Counted from the stretch's first letter, positions 24,006 through 33,011 are shown. The stretch is DNA of 64,000 bases from Hyphomicrobiales bacterium (GCA_900470155.1 UBZT01000008.1:1-64000), one strand, 5' to 3'. The notes: generated by a model not told the origin, from the letters alone. Numbers and translations: made by a program.

Positions 24006-25124
24006 ATGCGTGTCGGTTGCCCGAAGGAAATCAAAAACCATGAATATCGTGTGGGGCTGACGCCCGGAGCGGTGCGCGAATATGTGGCGCATGGTCATGA
24101 CGTTCTGATTGAGACGGGTGCTGGCGCCGGCATTGGCGCAGACGACCATGCCTATATCGCAGCCGGCGCAAGGATTGCCGCCTCCGCCAAGGACGTGTTC
24201 GAAAAATCCGACATGATCGTCAAGGTCAAGGAACCGCAGCCATCCGAATGGGTGCAACTGCGCGAGGGCCAGATCCTCTATACCTATCTGCATCTGGCGC
24301 CGGATCCGGAACAGACCAAGGGTCTGCTCGCATCGGGCGTCACCGCAATTGCCTATGAGACCGTGACCGACGAGCGGGGCGGCCTACCGCTCCTGGCACC
24401 GATGTCGGAAGTTGCCGGACGTCTGGCCATTCAGGCCGGTGCCACCGCGCTGCAGAAGGCCCATGGCGGTCGCGGCATCCTGCTGGGCGGTGTGCCGGGC
24501 GTGCTGCCGGCCAAGGTCACCGTCATCGGCGGCGGCGTCGTCGGCCTGCATGCCGCACGCATGGCTGTCGGCCTTGGTGCCGATGTGACCATCCTCGACC
24601 GTTCGCTGCCGCGGCTGCGCCAGCTCGATGACCTCTTTGCTGGTCGCATTCACACCGTTTATTCGACGATCGATGCGCTCGAGCAGGAAGTGTTTTCCGC
24701 CGATCTCGTCATTGGCGCCGTGTTGATCCCGGGCGCTGCGGCACCCAAGCTGGTTACCCGCGAAATGCTCACCGGTATGAAGAAGGGTGCTGTCATCGTC
24801 GACGTCGCCATCGATCAGGGCGGCTGTTTCGAGACATCGCATGCCACGACCCATTCCGACCCGACCTATGAGGTTGACGGTATCGTGCACTACTGCGTCG
24901 CCAACATGCCGGGTGCGGTTCCTGTCACCTCCGCTCATGCGCTGAACAATGCGACGCTGGTGCATGGTCTGGCGCTGGCCGATCGCGGCATGCGGGCGAT
25001 TGCCGAAGACCGTCATCTGCGCAATGGCCTGAATGTGCACAAGGGTCGCATTACCAACAAGCCGGTGGCCGACGCGCTCGGCTATCCGGCAGTCGCCGCA
25101 GAATCCCTGCTGAACGTTGCGTAA
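24006..25124 (+). CDS. ald: Alanine dehydrogenase
   Basis: The 372-residue enzyme interconverts alanine and pyruvate plus ammonium with NAD. Visible signatures are [20 protein letters not shown] at the start, [12 protein letters not shown], the nucleotide-binding [28 protein letters not shown] (about 171-198), and [23 protein letters not shown] near the end. GAGAGGAA precedes ATG 24006; an in-frame extension upstream runs into the divergent regulator promoter and is not coding-like. In rhizobia this enzyme sets free alanine pools and matters in bacteroids. Confidence 0.95.
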   Translation: MRVGCPKEIKNHEYRVGLTPGAVREYVAHGHDVLIETGAGAGIGADDHAYIAAGARIAASAKDVFEKSDMIVKVKEPQPSEWVQLREGQILYTYLHLAPDPEQTKGLLASGVTAIAYETVTDERGGLPLLAPMSEVAGRLAIQAGATALQKAHGGRGILLGGVPGVLPAKVTVIGGGVVGLHAARMAVGLGADVTILDRSLPRLRQLDDLFAGRIHTVYSTIDALEQEVFSADLVIGAVLIPGAAAPKLVTREMLTGMKKGAVIVDVAIDQGGCFETSHATTHSDPTYEVDGIVHYCVANMPGAVPVTSAHALNNATLVHGLALADRGMRAIAEDRHLRNGLNVHKGRITNKPVADALGYPAVAAESLLNVA

Positions 25125-25192
25125 GGGCTAGGATCTCTCCAGTCACCTTACCCAGCGTGACGTCTGCAGCGTTTGATTGAACGCGGCCAATT

Positions 25193-25224
25193 GGGCCGGC
25201 CAGCACGCTGGCCGGCCTTTTCTT
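25193..25224 (+). terminator. Rho-independent terminator of ald
   Basis: The stem GGCCGGCCAGC / GCTGGCCGGCC (25194-25204 and 25207-25217) has a tiny loop and is followed by TTTTCTT. It lies 70 bp behind the ald stop and just before the convergent DUF1203 gene stop. Confidence 0.8.
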
Positions 25225-25233
25225 CGTCCTGTG

Positions 25234-25716
25234 TTACGGGTTGCCCGGTCCGCCGCGCTCGATCCGGCATTGATAGCAATTGTTGCGCGCCGAGCGCACA
25301 TGCACATAGGCAATCGCAGGGTCGGCCAGCAATGCCTGCGCACGATCGGCAATCGCCGGGGTTGGCGTCACCGCGCCGGTTCCGTAGACAATACGGTCGT
25401 CGGCACCATAACCGCGCACGATATAGTCCGGGCTTTCCAGCATCGGTGGCAGGACCTCACTTGCGACATACCGCGGGCAGGGTTTTGCATGCAGAAAGAT
25501 CGGCCCGGTTTCGGCATAGGGCTGCAGGCTCGGGAATGGGCGATAGGCAAGCGTCAGATAGGGCTGACCTTCCTCGATGAAGCCGAGGCAATGGCGGCAT
25601 GGATAGCCGCCACCCGGCGACAGCCGTGTTTCCGGCGCAAGGCCGTAGGCATCAGGCGCGCCGGCCTGATAGGCGATGAATTCGTCGGTCGGAATGGCGG
25701 TGAAGCGCAGGGTCAT
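25234..25716 (-). CDS. DUF1203-domain protein
   Basis: The 160-residue protein begins MTLRFTAIPTDEF and has PCRHCLGFIEEGQPYLTLAYRPF, KPCPRY and VRSARNNCYQCR, the conserved cysteine-bearing pieces I associate with DUF1203. The CxxC and CxxxxCR patterns could bind a metal. There is no signal peptide. Function is unknown for the family. The frame stays open far upstream, but ATG 25716 gives the family-like N-terminus. It is divergent from the DUF4344 gene. Confidence 0.8.
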   Translation of the reverse strand: MTLRFTAIPTDEFIAYQAGAPDAYGLAPETRLSPGGGYPCRHCLGFIEEGQPYLTLAYRPFPSLQPYAETGPIFLHAKPCPRYVASEVLPPMLESPDYIVRGYGADDRIVYGTGAVTPTPAIADRAQALLADPAIAYVHVRSARNNCYQCRIERGGPGNP

Positions 25717-25885
25717 GATCGGATCTCGCTGATGGCTGTGATGATGAGTGAGGCCATCATGCGAAGTTCGCCCAGCCGCTCCACCCGTTTCTTGCCAGCC
25801 GATGCGACATTCACCAAAAATGGAGGTTCTCTCGCCTATGCTGTTTCGGCTAGCGTCGGGCCAGCAGAACGGGGTCGGGGATTCC

Positions 25886-26791
25886 ATGAGACACATTACC
25901 ACTGCGCTGATCGCGCTCGGCGGCGCCTGCGCCGCATTTTTCGCCATGCCGGCAGGTCCGGCAAAGGCCGATCTGACCCCGGAAGAGATCACCGAGGGCC
26001 GCAAATATGTGGTCAACAACGCGATCTTCATCCTCTTCCACGAGGGCGGCCATATGCTGGTCTCGGAACTCGGCCTGCCGGTTCTCGGGCGCGAAGAGGA
26101 TGCCGTTGACGGTCTGTCCTCCGTCATGCTGCTGGAGAGCGAGGACGAGGAATTGCGGGCAGCGATGCAGGATGCGGCCGATGGCTGGTTCCTGATCGAT
26201 GCAAACAATGCGCAGGGTGTCCAAGAGGCGGATTTCCAGGGCACCCATGGCCTGAACAAGCAGCGTGCCTATGCGCTGGTCTGCATGATGTCCGGCAAGG
26301 ATCCCGAGTATTTCAAGGCGTTCATCGATTCGCTCGAATTTCCGCAGGATCGCCGGGAGGAATGCATTGCGGAATACGAACAGACGCGCGACAGCTGGTG
26401 GGGCGTGCTCGATCCTTATGTCGACGACACGAAGACCTCGAATTTCACCGTCAGCTATGAGCCGGCCGGCGACGATCTGCAATATGTCGAGGACATGCTG
26501 AAAGAGGGCCAGGTGCTCGAAGCGATTTCAGCGACCTTTGGCGAGGGATACAACATTCCCGATGGCATCAAGGTCACGGCCAAGACCTGCGGCGTGATCA
26601 ATGCATTCTGGGATCCCGCGGCCCGCGAGATCACCTTCTGCTACGAGTTCGCCGCGCATCACGCCGATCTCGTCAGCCAGTATTTCGAGGAAAACCGTGC
26701 GCCGTCTTCATCGGACGGCGAGCCGCAGGCGCAGGCTGAGGTAAAACGCGGCATGGTGTCCGCGCTCAAGGCTGCGGCCTCCGATCCGTAA
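25886..26791 (+). CDS. DUF4344 putative exported metallopeptidase
   Basis: The 301-residue protein starts at ATG 25886 with a G-rich ribosome site, then a signal peptide (MRHITTALIALGGACAAFFAMPAGPAKAD). A zinc-peptidase motif HEGGH is found at about residues 50-54 within FILFHEGGHMLVSELGLPVLGREEDAVDG; Glu / Asp ligands probably follow. Two cysteines late in the protein (KTCGVINAFW, ITFCYEF) could form a disulfide, fitting export. DUF4344 proteins are predicted peptidases without known substrates. Confidence 0.85.
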   Translation: MRHITTALIALGGACAAFFAMPAGPAKADLTPEEITEGRKYVVNNAIFILFHEGGHMLVSELGLPVLGREEDAVDGLSSVMLLESEDEELRAAMQDAADGWFLIDANNAQGVQEADFQGTHGLNKQRAYALVCMMSGKDPEYFKAFIDSLEFPQDRREECIAEYEQTRDSWWGVLDPYVDDTKTSNFTVSYEPAGDDLQYVEDMLKEGQVLEAISATFGEGYNIPDGIKVTAKTCGVINAFWDPAAREITFCYEFAAHHADLVSQYFEENRAPSSSDGEPQAQAEVKRGMVSALKAAASDP

Positions 26792-26792
26792 C

Positions 26793-26839
26793 GGCAGATC
26801 GCCCGCTTCGCCGGTCGCGACGAAGCGGGTGGATCTGCC
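26793..26839. terminator. Long imperfect hairpin between convergent genes
   Basis: GGCAGATC and CCCGCTTCG pair with CGAAGCGGG and GATCTGCC, with small bulges. The 46-base stem-loop fills the 52-bp gap between the DUF4344 gene and the sulfurtransferase-GNAT gene, so it can end both transcripts. No long T-tract is present on either strand. Confidence 0.6.
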
Positions 26840-26843
26840 AATG

Positions 26844-28277
26844 TCAGAACGTCGCGCCGTCACGCTTCATCAATTGCAGCAGTTCCTGCTCGGTCATCGG
26901 CTCGACCAGCGCGTTGAAGGTCTCGACCGGAGAGAAACCGAACTGCTGGTAGAGTTGCAGGGCGCGCGGATGGTCGAGCGAATTGGTCGTGACCGTGACC
27001 TTGTCCGGATTGCTGGTCCAGGCGGCATAGAGCGCCTGCAGCAGGAACCACTTGCCGATGCCGAGACCCAGGCCGTATTCGAACAGGCCGAAATAGGACA
27101 ATTCGACCAGTTTCTCGCTTTCCTGCGACAGTTCGTAAAAGCCGGCCGGAGCGCCGTTCACGTATAGGACCGAAATCGAGACCTTCGGATCGTGGATGAT
27201 CGCCTTCAATGCGTCGTCGGTCATGCGCAGGCGCTCATACCAGTGCCAGCGCGCGCCGACCTGGCGGTGCAGGAAGCGGTAGAAGGCGAGCGGAATTTCC
27301 TGGGTGCGCATGATCGCTGTCTGGATATTGACCGGCACCGGCAGGCTCGACTTCGGCGGCGCCGTCATTTCGAGACGGGTGACATGGGCGGTCAGCGGTC
27401 CTTCGGTCTTCGACGTCAAGGGTTCGGCCGAACCCGTCGTCACCGGTGTGTCAGTCTTTGACCCCCATTCCGACCAGGAGCCGTCATAGAGCGAATTGTC
27501 GGTATGGCCGAGGGATTCCAGCGCCAGCGTCACGACCGCTGCCGTAACGCCGGATCCACAGCTGGTGACGACCGGCTGGGACAGGTCGATGCCGGCATTG
27601 GTGAAGATCGAGCGCAGGGTGGCGAGATCCTTCAGGCGACCATTTTCAGACAGCAGCGACGCCGGAACGCTGCGTGCACCCGGCATGTGGCCGGAGCGCA
27701 TGCCCTCGCGAGGTTCCGGCTCTTCCCCGGTGAAGCGGCCGGCCGGCCGGGCATCGGCAACCTGCCTGTCGCCAGTGTCGGCGATCGCCGACATCTGGTC
27801 GAAGGAGGTGATGCGGGCGCGGTCGAAATGGGTTTCGAAATTGACCGGCTCCGGCTCCGGCAGATCGGTTTCCAGCTTGCGGCCACTGGCCTTCCAGCCG
27901 TCGAGCCCACCGTCGAGCACATAGACGCGTCTGGCGCCCATGACGCGGAACATCCACCAGACGCGCGGCGCGGAAAAGAAGCCTGGGCCGTCATAGACGA
28001 CGATGGTATCGGTCGCGGAAATCCCGAGCTGGCCGACCGCATCGGCAAAGAAGGCCGGCGAGGGCAGGGAGTGCGGAAGACCGGTCGACTTGTCGGCGAT
28101 CACGTCCTGATCGAAGAACACGGCGCCGGGAATATGACCGCTCGCATATTCGGCAGCGCCATTGCGGTTATGCGCCGGCAGATACCAGGATGCGTCGACA
28201 AGCTTGAATTCGGGAGCCCCGAGATGCTTTTCGACCCAGTCTGCTGAGACGACGAAACGGCTTCTTTCCCCGGACAT
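26844..28277 (-). CDS. sseA: 3-mercaptopyruvate sulfurtransferase fused to GNAT acetyltransferase
   Basis: The 477-residue protein has two rhodanese domains (about 5-135 and 160-280). The catalytic Cys240 sits in CGSGVTA, the loop typical of 3-mercaptopyruvate sulfurtransferases. A linker of about 15 residues leads to a GNAT domain (about 296-477) with FEYGLGLGIGKWFLLQALYAAW and LYQQFGFSPVE. I recall these as two neighbouring genes in relatives; here no stop separates them. The sulfurtransferase moves sulfur from mercaptopyruvate, a cysteine catabolite, and lies downstream of cysK, suiting cysteine turnover. The acetylation target is unknown. Confidence 0.88.
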   Translation of the reverse strand: MSGERSRFVVSADWVEKHLGAPEFKLVDASWYLPAHNRNGAAEYASGHIPGAVFFDQDVIADKSTGLPHSLPSPAFFADAVGQLGISATDTIVVYDGPGFFSAPRVWWMFRVMGARRVYVLDGGLDGWKASGRKLETDLPEPEPVNFETHFDRARITSFDQMSAIADTGDRQVADARPAGRFTGEEPEPREGMRSGHMPGARSVPASLLSENGRLKDLATLRSIFTNAGIDLSQPVVTSCGSGVTAAVVTLALESLGHTDNSLYDGSWSEWGSKTDTPVTTGSAEPLTSKTEGPLTAHVTRLEMTAPPKSSLPVPVNIQTAIMRTQEIPLAFYRFLHRQVGARWHWYERLRMTDDALKAIIHDPKVSISVLYVNGAPAGFYELSQESEKLVELSYFGLFEYGLGLGIGKWFLLQALYAAWTSNPDKVTVTTNSLDHPRALQLYQQFGFSPVETFNALVEPMTEQELLQLMKRDGATF

Positions 28278-28298
28278 GCTGTTCTCCCGTACCTTGTT

Positions 28299-29036
28299 TC
28301 AGGCGGAGACCTCCGGAACACCAAAGCGGATGCGGAACCGGCGGTTCTCCTTGCCCTTTTTCTCGATTTTGGCGATATGAATCGCGCCGACCTCTTGGGT
28401 CTCCGAAACATGTGTGCCGCCGCAGGGCTGGCTGTCAACGGCGGAGTTCTCGCCGATCGCGACAAGGCTGACCCGGCCAAGCCCGACAGGCGGGCGGACA
28501 TTCTTCGACTTGACGATGCCGGGATTGGCGACGAGCTCCGCATCGGTGATCCACTGCAGATAAACCGGATGGTTTTCCGCAATCAGCTTCATCAGGTCGG
28601 CCGTGACCTGGTCCTTGTTGATCGTCTCCGACATGTCGAAATCGACCCGGCTTTCCTCTTCGCCAACCGCAGCACCGGTGATCGGAAAGGGACAGACGAC
28701 CGAGAGCAGGTGGCAGGCGGTGTGCATGCGCATCAGCTTGTAGCGTCGCGGCCAGTCGATATGCAGAACCAGGGTTTCGCCAACCGCCGGTGACGGCTGG
28801 CCCTCGGCCGGCTGGTGCAGAATGATGTCCTTCGTCTCGCCATGGCGCGTCAGCGCGATCTCGATGCGCGAACCGTCCTGCCGTTCCAGAAAACCCAGAT
28901 CGCCGGGCTGGCCGCCCGAGGTGGCGTAGAAGCAGGTCTGGTCGAGTTCGATGCCGCCATCGTCATGGATAGCCGTGACCACCGCTTCGCATGTCGAGAG
29001 ATAGAAATCGTCGCGATAAAGAGCGGTGGTCGGCAT
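28299..29036 (-). CDS. Trans-acting alanyl-tRNA editing protein, AlaX type
   Basis: The 245-residue protein matches the editing domain of alanyl-tRNA synthetase: SGGQPGDLGF, the zinc motif HTACH and CGGTHVSETQEVG, the second half of the metal site. It hydrolyses mischarged Ser- or Gly-tRNA(Ala). It has no synthetase core. It lies eight bases after cysK and 21 bases before the sulfurtransferase start, so it is the middle gene of an operon about small amino acids. Confidence 0.9.
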   Translation of the reverse strand: MPTTALYRDDFYLSTCEAVVTAIHDDGGIELDQTCFYATSGGQPGDLGFLERQDGSRIEIALTRHGETKDIILHQPAEGQPSPAVGETLVLHIDWPRRYKLMRMHTACHLLSVVCPFPITGAAVGEEESRVDFDMSETINKDQVTADLMKLIAENHPVYLQWITDAELVANPGIVKSKNVRPPVGLGRVSLVAIGENSAVDSQPCGGTHVSETQEVGAIHIAKIEKKGKENRRFRIRFGVPEVSA

Positions 29037-29044
29037 GCTATTCC

Positions 29045-30082
29045 TCAGGCAGTTTCAAAAGGCAGGTCGAAATCGGCGCGCTTTTCCATCCAGCCCGGCA
29101 CCGGCAGTTCCTTGGAGCGCAGGAAGTCCGGATTGAACAGCTTCGACTGATAGCGATTGCCATAGTCGCACAGGATTGTCACGATCGTATGGCCGGGGCC
29201 GAGATCTTTCGCAAGCCTGATGGCGCCGGCAATATTGATGCCCGACGAGCCGCCCAGGCACAGGCCCTCGTTTTCAACCAGATCAAAAACGATGTCGAGC
29301 GCTTCGGAATCCGGGATCTGATAGGCATGGTCGGGTGTGAAACCTTCGAGATTGGCGGTGATACGGCCCTGGCCGATGCCCTCGGTGATCGATGAGCCCG
29401 AGGACTTCAGCTCGCCGTTCTTGTAGAATTCATAAAGCGCTGCACCATGCGGATCGGCAAGGCCGATCTTCACTTCGGGCTTGAGGTTGCGCAGGCCGAT
29501 CCCCGTGCCGGCCAGCGTACCGCCCGAGCCAACGGCGCAGATGAAGCCATCGACGGCACCGCCGGTCTGGTCGAAGATCTCGCGCGCGGTTGTTGCGATA
29601 TGGGCATCGCGATTGACGGTGTTGTCGAACTGGTTGGCCCAGATCGCGCCATTCGGCTCGCTCTTGGCAAGCTGGGCTGCCAGCCGGCCGGAAATCTTCA
29701 CGTAGTTGTTCGGGTTCTTGTAGGGAACGGCAGGCACCTCGACCAGCTCGGCACCGAGCAGCCTGAGCGCATCCTTCTTTTCCTGGCTCTGGGTCTCGGG
29801 AATGACGATGACGGTGCGGTAGCCGAGCGCCTTGGCCACCAGCGTCAGGCCGATGCCGGTATTGCCGGCGGTGCCCTCGACGATCACGCCGCCGGGCCGC
29901 AGCAGGCCACGCTTCTCAGCGTCGCGGATGATGAACAGGGCGGCGCGATCCTTGACCGATTGGCCGGGGTTCAAGAATTCGGCCTTGCCGAGAATGGTGC
30001 AGCCGGTCGCCTGTGAGGCGCCCTTCAGCCGGATCAGCGGCGTATTGCCGATCGCCTCGAGGACGGAGGGATGAAATGCCAT
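29045..30082 (-). CDS. cysK: Cysteine synthase A (O-acetylserine sulfhydrylase)
   Basis: The 345-residue PLP enzyme joins O-acetylserine and sulfide to make cysteine. Lys44 in NPGQSVKDRAA is the PLP lysine. The substrate loop is EGTAGNTGIGL and the phosphate loop is AVGSGGTLAGTG. It is somewhat longer than typical CysK, by a C-terminal tail after residue 300 (SKLFNPDFLRSKELPVPGWMEKR). It heads a three-gene operon with alaX and sseA-GNAT. The 263 bp upstream show no gene. Confidence 0.92.
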   Translation of the reverse strand: MAFHPSVLEAIGNTPLIRLKGASQATGCTILGKAEFLNPGQSVKDRAALFIIRDAEKRGLLRPGGVIVEGTAGNTGIGLTLVAKALGYRTVIVIPETQSQEKKDALRLLGAELVEVPAVPYKNPNNYVKISGRLAAQLAKSEPNGAIWANQFDNTVNRDAHIATTAREIFDQTGGAVDGFICAVGSGGTLAGTGIGLRNLKPEVKIGLADPHGAALYEFYKNGELKSSGSSITEGIGQGRITANLEGFTPDHAYQIPDSEALDIVFDLVENEGLCLGGSSGINIAGAIRLAKDLGPGHTIVTILCDYGNRYQSKLFNPDFLRSKELPVPGWMEKRADFDLPFETA

Positions 30083-30345
30083 GAATATCTGCCTTTTCGT
30101 CTTGTGCGAACACTAGAACCAAATGCGCGGGGAAGAAAACCACACGCCCATGCATTTTTGTCCTTCTGGACAAGATTATGCGGGCGAAGCGGTCTGCGCG
30201 GGACTGAAACGCTCTTTTCCGCTTGGGGACCGGCAAAGGCAAGGAATAGCATTTCGCGCCGGGGTGGGGGCAGGGAAAATGCGTTCGGAGTGGGCGACAT
30301 TCGCAAGGCTGTCGAACCGGCTGCTTTCATGCGTCGCAAAGTCGA

Positions 30346-30600
30346 TCAGTAGTGATGGCGGCATTGCGCGATTAGTAGGCCATCTTCTGTCGGGCGATAG
30401 ACGAGCCGATGCTCCGGGTCGATGCGCCGCGACCACCAGCCGCGCAGATCACCCCTCAGCGGCTCCGGTTTACCGATGCCCTGAAACGGTAACCGGCTGG
30501 TTTCCTTGATCAGGTAATTGACGCGCGCCAGCATTTTTGGATCCGTGGACTGCCAATACAGATAGTCCTCCCAGGCACGCTCATGAAAGATGAGCTTCAC
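30346..30600 (-). CDS. yoeB: YoeB-family mRNA interferase toxin
   Basis: The 84-residue toxin keeps the catalytic set of YoeB at matching positions: Glu46, Arg65, His83 and the C-terminal Tyr84 (CRHHY). It cleaves mRNA in the ribosomal A site. The start overlaps the antitoxin stop by four bases (ATGA), the usual order. It appears intact and so probably active. Confidence 0.93.
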   Translation of the reverse strand: MKLIFHERAWEDYLYWQSTDPKMLARVNYLIKETSRLPFQGIGKPEPLRGDLRGWWSRRIDPEHRLVYRPTEDGLLIAQCRHHY

Positions 30601-30851
30601 TCCGAAAGCTCACGCACGTCGCCTTTGCCTTCATCAAGTTCACGGACCGCTTCGAGCAGGCGTTCGGCGTTGCGGGGGCTTTTTAGCAAATGCTGCGTTT
30701 CCTCATAGGACGCAAAGTCCTCCACCGACATCAGAACGGCGGCAGGCTTGCCGCGATCACGGGTGATCAGCACGGGCGTGCGGTCCTCCGTCACGCTGTC
30801 GAGCAGGGAGGCGAGGTTTTTACGCAGGTCGCTGTAGGATGTAGTTCTCAT
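30597..30851 (-). CDS. yefM: YefM-family antitoxin
   Basis: The 84-residue antitoxin has an N-terminal Phd/YefM DNA-binding fold (TTSYSDLRKNLASLLDSVTEDRTPVLITRDRGKPAAVLMSVEDFASYEE) and an acidic C-terminal tail (LLEAVRELDEGKGDVRELSE) that would neutralise YoeB. ATG 30851 has no ribosome site, and the predicted transcription start falls on it, so the message may be leaderless. YefM with YoeB represses its own promoter through the operator at 30860-30877. Confidence 0.92.
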   Translation of the reverse strand: MRTTSYSDLRKNLASLLDSVTEDRTPVLITRDRGKPAAVLMSVEDFASYEETQHLLKSPRNAERLLEAVRELDEGKGDVRELSE

Positions 30852-30857
30852 GGGTTT

Positions 30858-30885
30858 ATTGTACCTGATTGAGTACAGCAGGCAA
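30858..30885 (-). promoter_or_regulatory. yefM-yoeB promoter with TGTAC-N8-GTACA operator
   Basis: On the minus strand TTGCCT (30885-30880), 16 bases and TACAAT (30863-30858) make a promoter whose start would fall at about 30851. The inverted repeat TGTAC (30860-30864) / GTACA (30873-30877) overlaps the -10 box and spacer. TGTACA-like half-sites are the known core recognised by YefM. Confidence 0.75.
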
Positions 30886-30978
30886 GGGCTGTCGCGGTCG
30901 GACGCACGCGCGGTGAACGCCGACTTCCATCTCCGCTCTCGATGGATGCAGTGAACTGGACACATCAGGATCGCTCCC

Positions 30979-32421
30979 TCACTCCCCCTTCAGCCCCTGC
31001 AAGGCCGCCAGCGCTTCGTCTCTCGCCTGCTTGTGATCGACGATCGGGCTGGGATAGCTCTTCCCAAGCGTCACGCCGGCCTCCTTGAGCACCGTAAGCG
31101 GTGCCTCGAACGGCCGGTGGATATAGGTGTCGGGCATAGCCTTCAACTCGGGCACGAAGGTCCGGATATAGCGCCCTTCGATGTCGAATTTCTCGCCCTG
31201 GGTGATCGGGTTGAAGATGCGGAAGAACGGCGATGCGTCGGCGCCGGAGCCGGCGACCCATTGCCAACTGGCGGCGTTCGACGCCGGATCGGCATCAACC
31301 AGCGTGTCGCGAAACCAGCGCTCGCCGCAGCGCCAGTCGATCATCAGGTCCTTGATCAGGAAGGAGGCGGCGATCATCCGCACCCGGTTGTGCATGTAAC
31401 CGTGGCGCCAGAGCTGGCGCATGCCGGCATCGACGATCGGATAGCCGGTCTGGCCACGCTGCCATTTTTCCAGGAGATCCGGTGCCGAACGCCACGGGAA
31501 GGCGTCGAACTTGGAGTTCCAGTTCTTCGATTTCAGATCGGGGAAGTGAAACAGCAGGTGGTAGGAGAAGTCACGCCAGACCACTTCCTTGCGGAAATGG
31601 ATGATGTCCTCGGAGGCGAAGCGCCCGGCAAGTCCGCGTGTCGCGTGCCAGATCCGGGCCGGCGAGATTTCACCCATCGCCAGATGCGGCGATAGCATCG
31701 ACGTGTTCGGCCGGGCAGGGAAGTCGCGCAGGCTCCGATAGCCGGCAAGGCCGTTTTCGATAAAGTCGCCGAGCCGTTCCTGCGCGCCGGCTTCGCCTGG
31801 CTGCCATATCTCGGAAAATTCGGAAGCCCAGTTGGGTTTGCTAGGAAGCAGGGCCCAGCTGTCGAGCGGTTCGCAGTCCGGCCAGAACGGCGGTGCGTTG
31901 ACGCATGTCGGTGCGGGTGCCGGCTCGCGTGGTTCACCGGAGCTTTCCAGCGCTTTCCAGAACGGCGTGTAGACACGGAAATTGGTGCCGGCGCCGGTTG
32001 TCAGCCGGGTGGGCTCGTGCAGGATCTGACCGGCAAATGTGCGAATGACAAGGCCGTCCTCGGTCTGTCGCGCCTTGATCGCCTTGTCGATTGCGATGCC
32101 GGGCGGATCATAGCGCCGGTTCCAATAGACGCTGCCGGCGCCGGTCTCGTCGATCAACTGATCGAGCACCTGTCCGGCCGGACCGCTGCGCAAAATCAGC
32201 CGGCTGCCGATCGCCTCGAGCGACTTGGCAAGCGCGACGAGGGAATGATGCAGCCACCAGGTCTGCGCCGCCCCAAGCGGACCTGTCTCCGCAGAGGCAG
32301 GCTCTCTGATATAGACGGGAATGACACGTCGCCCCTCATCCGCTGCCGTAGCCAGAGCTGCATGGTCGTCGAGACGCAGATCCTTGCGGAACCACAAAAT
32401 CAGGGGTTTGGTCGAGGGCAT
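30979..32421 (-). CDS. phrB: Deoxyribodipyrimidine photo-lyase
   Basis: The 480-residue flavoprotein repairs cyclobutane pyrimidine dimers with blue light. It has the N-terminal antenna-binding Rossmann domain (LILWFRKDLRLDDHAAL) and the FAD domain with SMLSPHLAMGEISPARIW, WRDFSYHLLFHFP, GYPIVDAGMRQLWRHGYMHNRVRMIAASFLIKDLMIDW and SWQWVAGSGADASPFFRIFNP, the signature of class I CPD photolyases. ATG 32421 has only a weak ribosome site. Monocistronic. Confidence 0.94.
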   Translation of the reverse strand: MPSTKPLILWFRKDLRLDDHAALATAADEGRRVIPVYIREPASAETGPLGAAQTWWLHHSLVALAKSLEAIGSRLILRSGPAGQVLDQLIDETGAGSVYWNRRYDPPGIAIDKAIKARQTEDGLVIRTFAGQILHEPTRLTTGAGTNFRVYTPFWKALESSGEPREPAPAPTCVNAPPFWPDCEPLDSWALLPSKPNWASEFSEIWQPGEAGAQERLGDFIENGLAGYRSLRDFPARPNTSMLSPHLAMGEISPARIWHATRGLAGRFASEDIIHFRKEVVWRDFSYHLLFHFPDLKSKNWNSKFDAFPWRSAPDLLEKWQRGQTGYPIVDAGMRQLWRHGYMHNRVRMIAASFLIKDLMIDWRCGERWFRDTLVDADPASNAASWQWVAGSGADASPFFRIFNPITQGEKFDIEGRYIRTFVPELKAMPDTYIHRPFEAPLTVLKEAGVTLGKSYPSPIVDHKQARDEALAALQGLKGE

Positions 32422-32522
32422 TCCGGATACTCATCTGCTGTTTAACCCCTTGTTACGAAGGAACAGCGCCGGAGGATCATACTGGAGTGGGAATTAGCAG
32501 GGAAAAAGGTTCGAAATCGCGT

Positions 32523-32765
32523 TCAGGCGGCCGTCAGCACGGCGGGGGAACGGTGACGTTGCTCGGCATGAATCAATGCCATGATTTCCGTCGCATTTTC
32601 ACGAACATAGAGGCGATGGAGCTTTTCCGCGACCGGCGCATTTGTCAGCAGGCAGGTGTATTTCTCCCGATCGTACCAGCGGAAATCCACCACATTGTCC
32701 ATGTTCACGAAGAGGGGAAAGCCGTCCCCGTCATGAAGCTGGATCCACATCTGCAATTCTCCCAT
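32523..32765 (-). CDS. Hypothetical protein, 80 aa
   Basis: This small cytoplasmic protein (MGELQMWIQLHDGDGFPLFVNMDNVVDFRWYDREKY) has a beta-rich N-terminal half resembling short Rhizobiales proteins that lack a function. ATG 32765 or the Met five residues later could be the start. It is upstream of, and on the same strand as, the photolyase, about 100 bp away. Codon use looks genuine. No family assigned. Confidence 0.6.
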   Translation of the reverse strand: MGELQMWIQLHDGDGFPLFVNMDNVVDFRWYDREKYTCLLTNAPVAEKLHRLYVRENATEIMALIHAEQRHRSPAVLTAA

Positions 32766-32895
32766 ACGTCATTTCGCAATGATCGACGGATAGCAAGCAA
32801 AGATGAAGACGGAGTTGCCGAACGGGCAAAAGGCGAGCGGCAGGGAGGGGAAATGCGGTGGCCTCTGTGGATGAGACAGGCATGGCCTGAAAGAG

Positions 32896-32927
32896 AAAAG
32901 GCCCGCGCTTGTTCAGCGCAGGCCTTT
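32896..32927 (-). terminator. Terminator downstream of tRNA-Asn
   Basis: The minus strand shows AAAGGCC-TGCGCTGAACAAGCGC-GGGCCTTTTC, a stem with nested arms GCGCT / AGCGC ending in TTTT. It begins about 10 bases after the tRNA 3' end. Confidence 0.75.
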
Positions 32928-32936
32928 AGAATGAGA

Positions 32937-33011
32937 TGGCTCCCCGGGCCGGATTCGAACCGGCGACCTGTCGATTAACAGTCGAATGCTCTACCGCTGA
33001 GCTACCAGGGA
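32937..33011 (-). tRNA. tRNA-Asn (anticodon GTT)
   Basis: The 75-base gene folds as a normal cloverleaf: acceptor TCCCTGG pairs with CCGGGGA, the D-arm is AGCTCAGCGGTAGAGC, and the anticodon loop CTGTTAA gives GTT. The T-arm contains GGTTCGAATCC. The 3' CCA is encoded (32937-32939). Confidence 0.97.
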
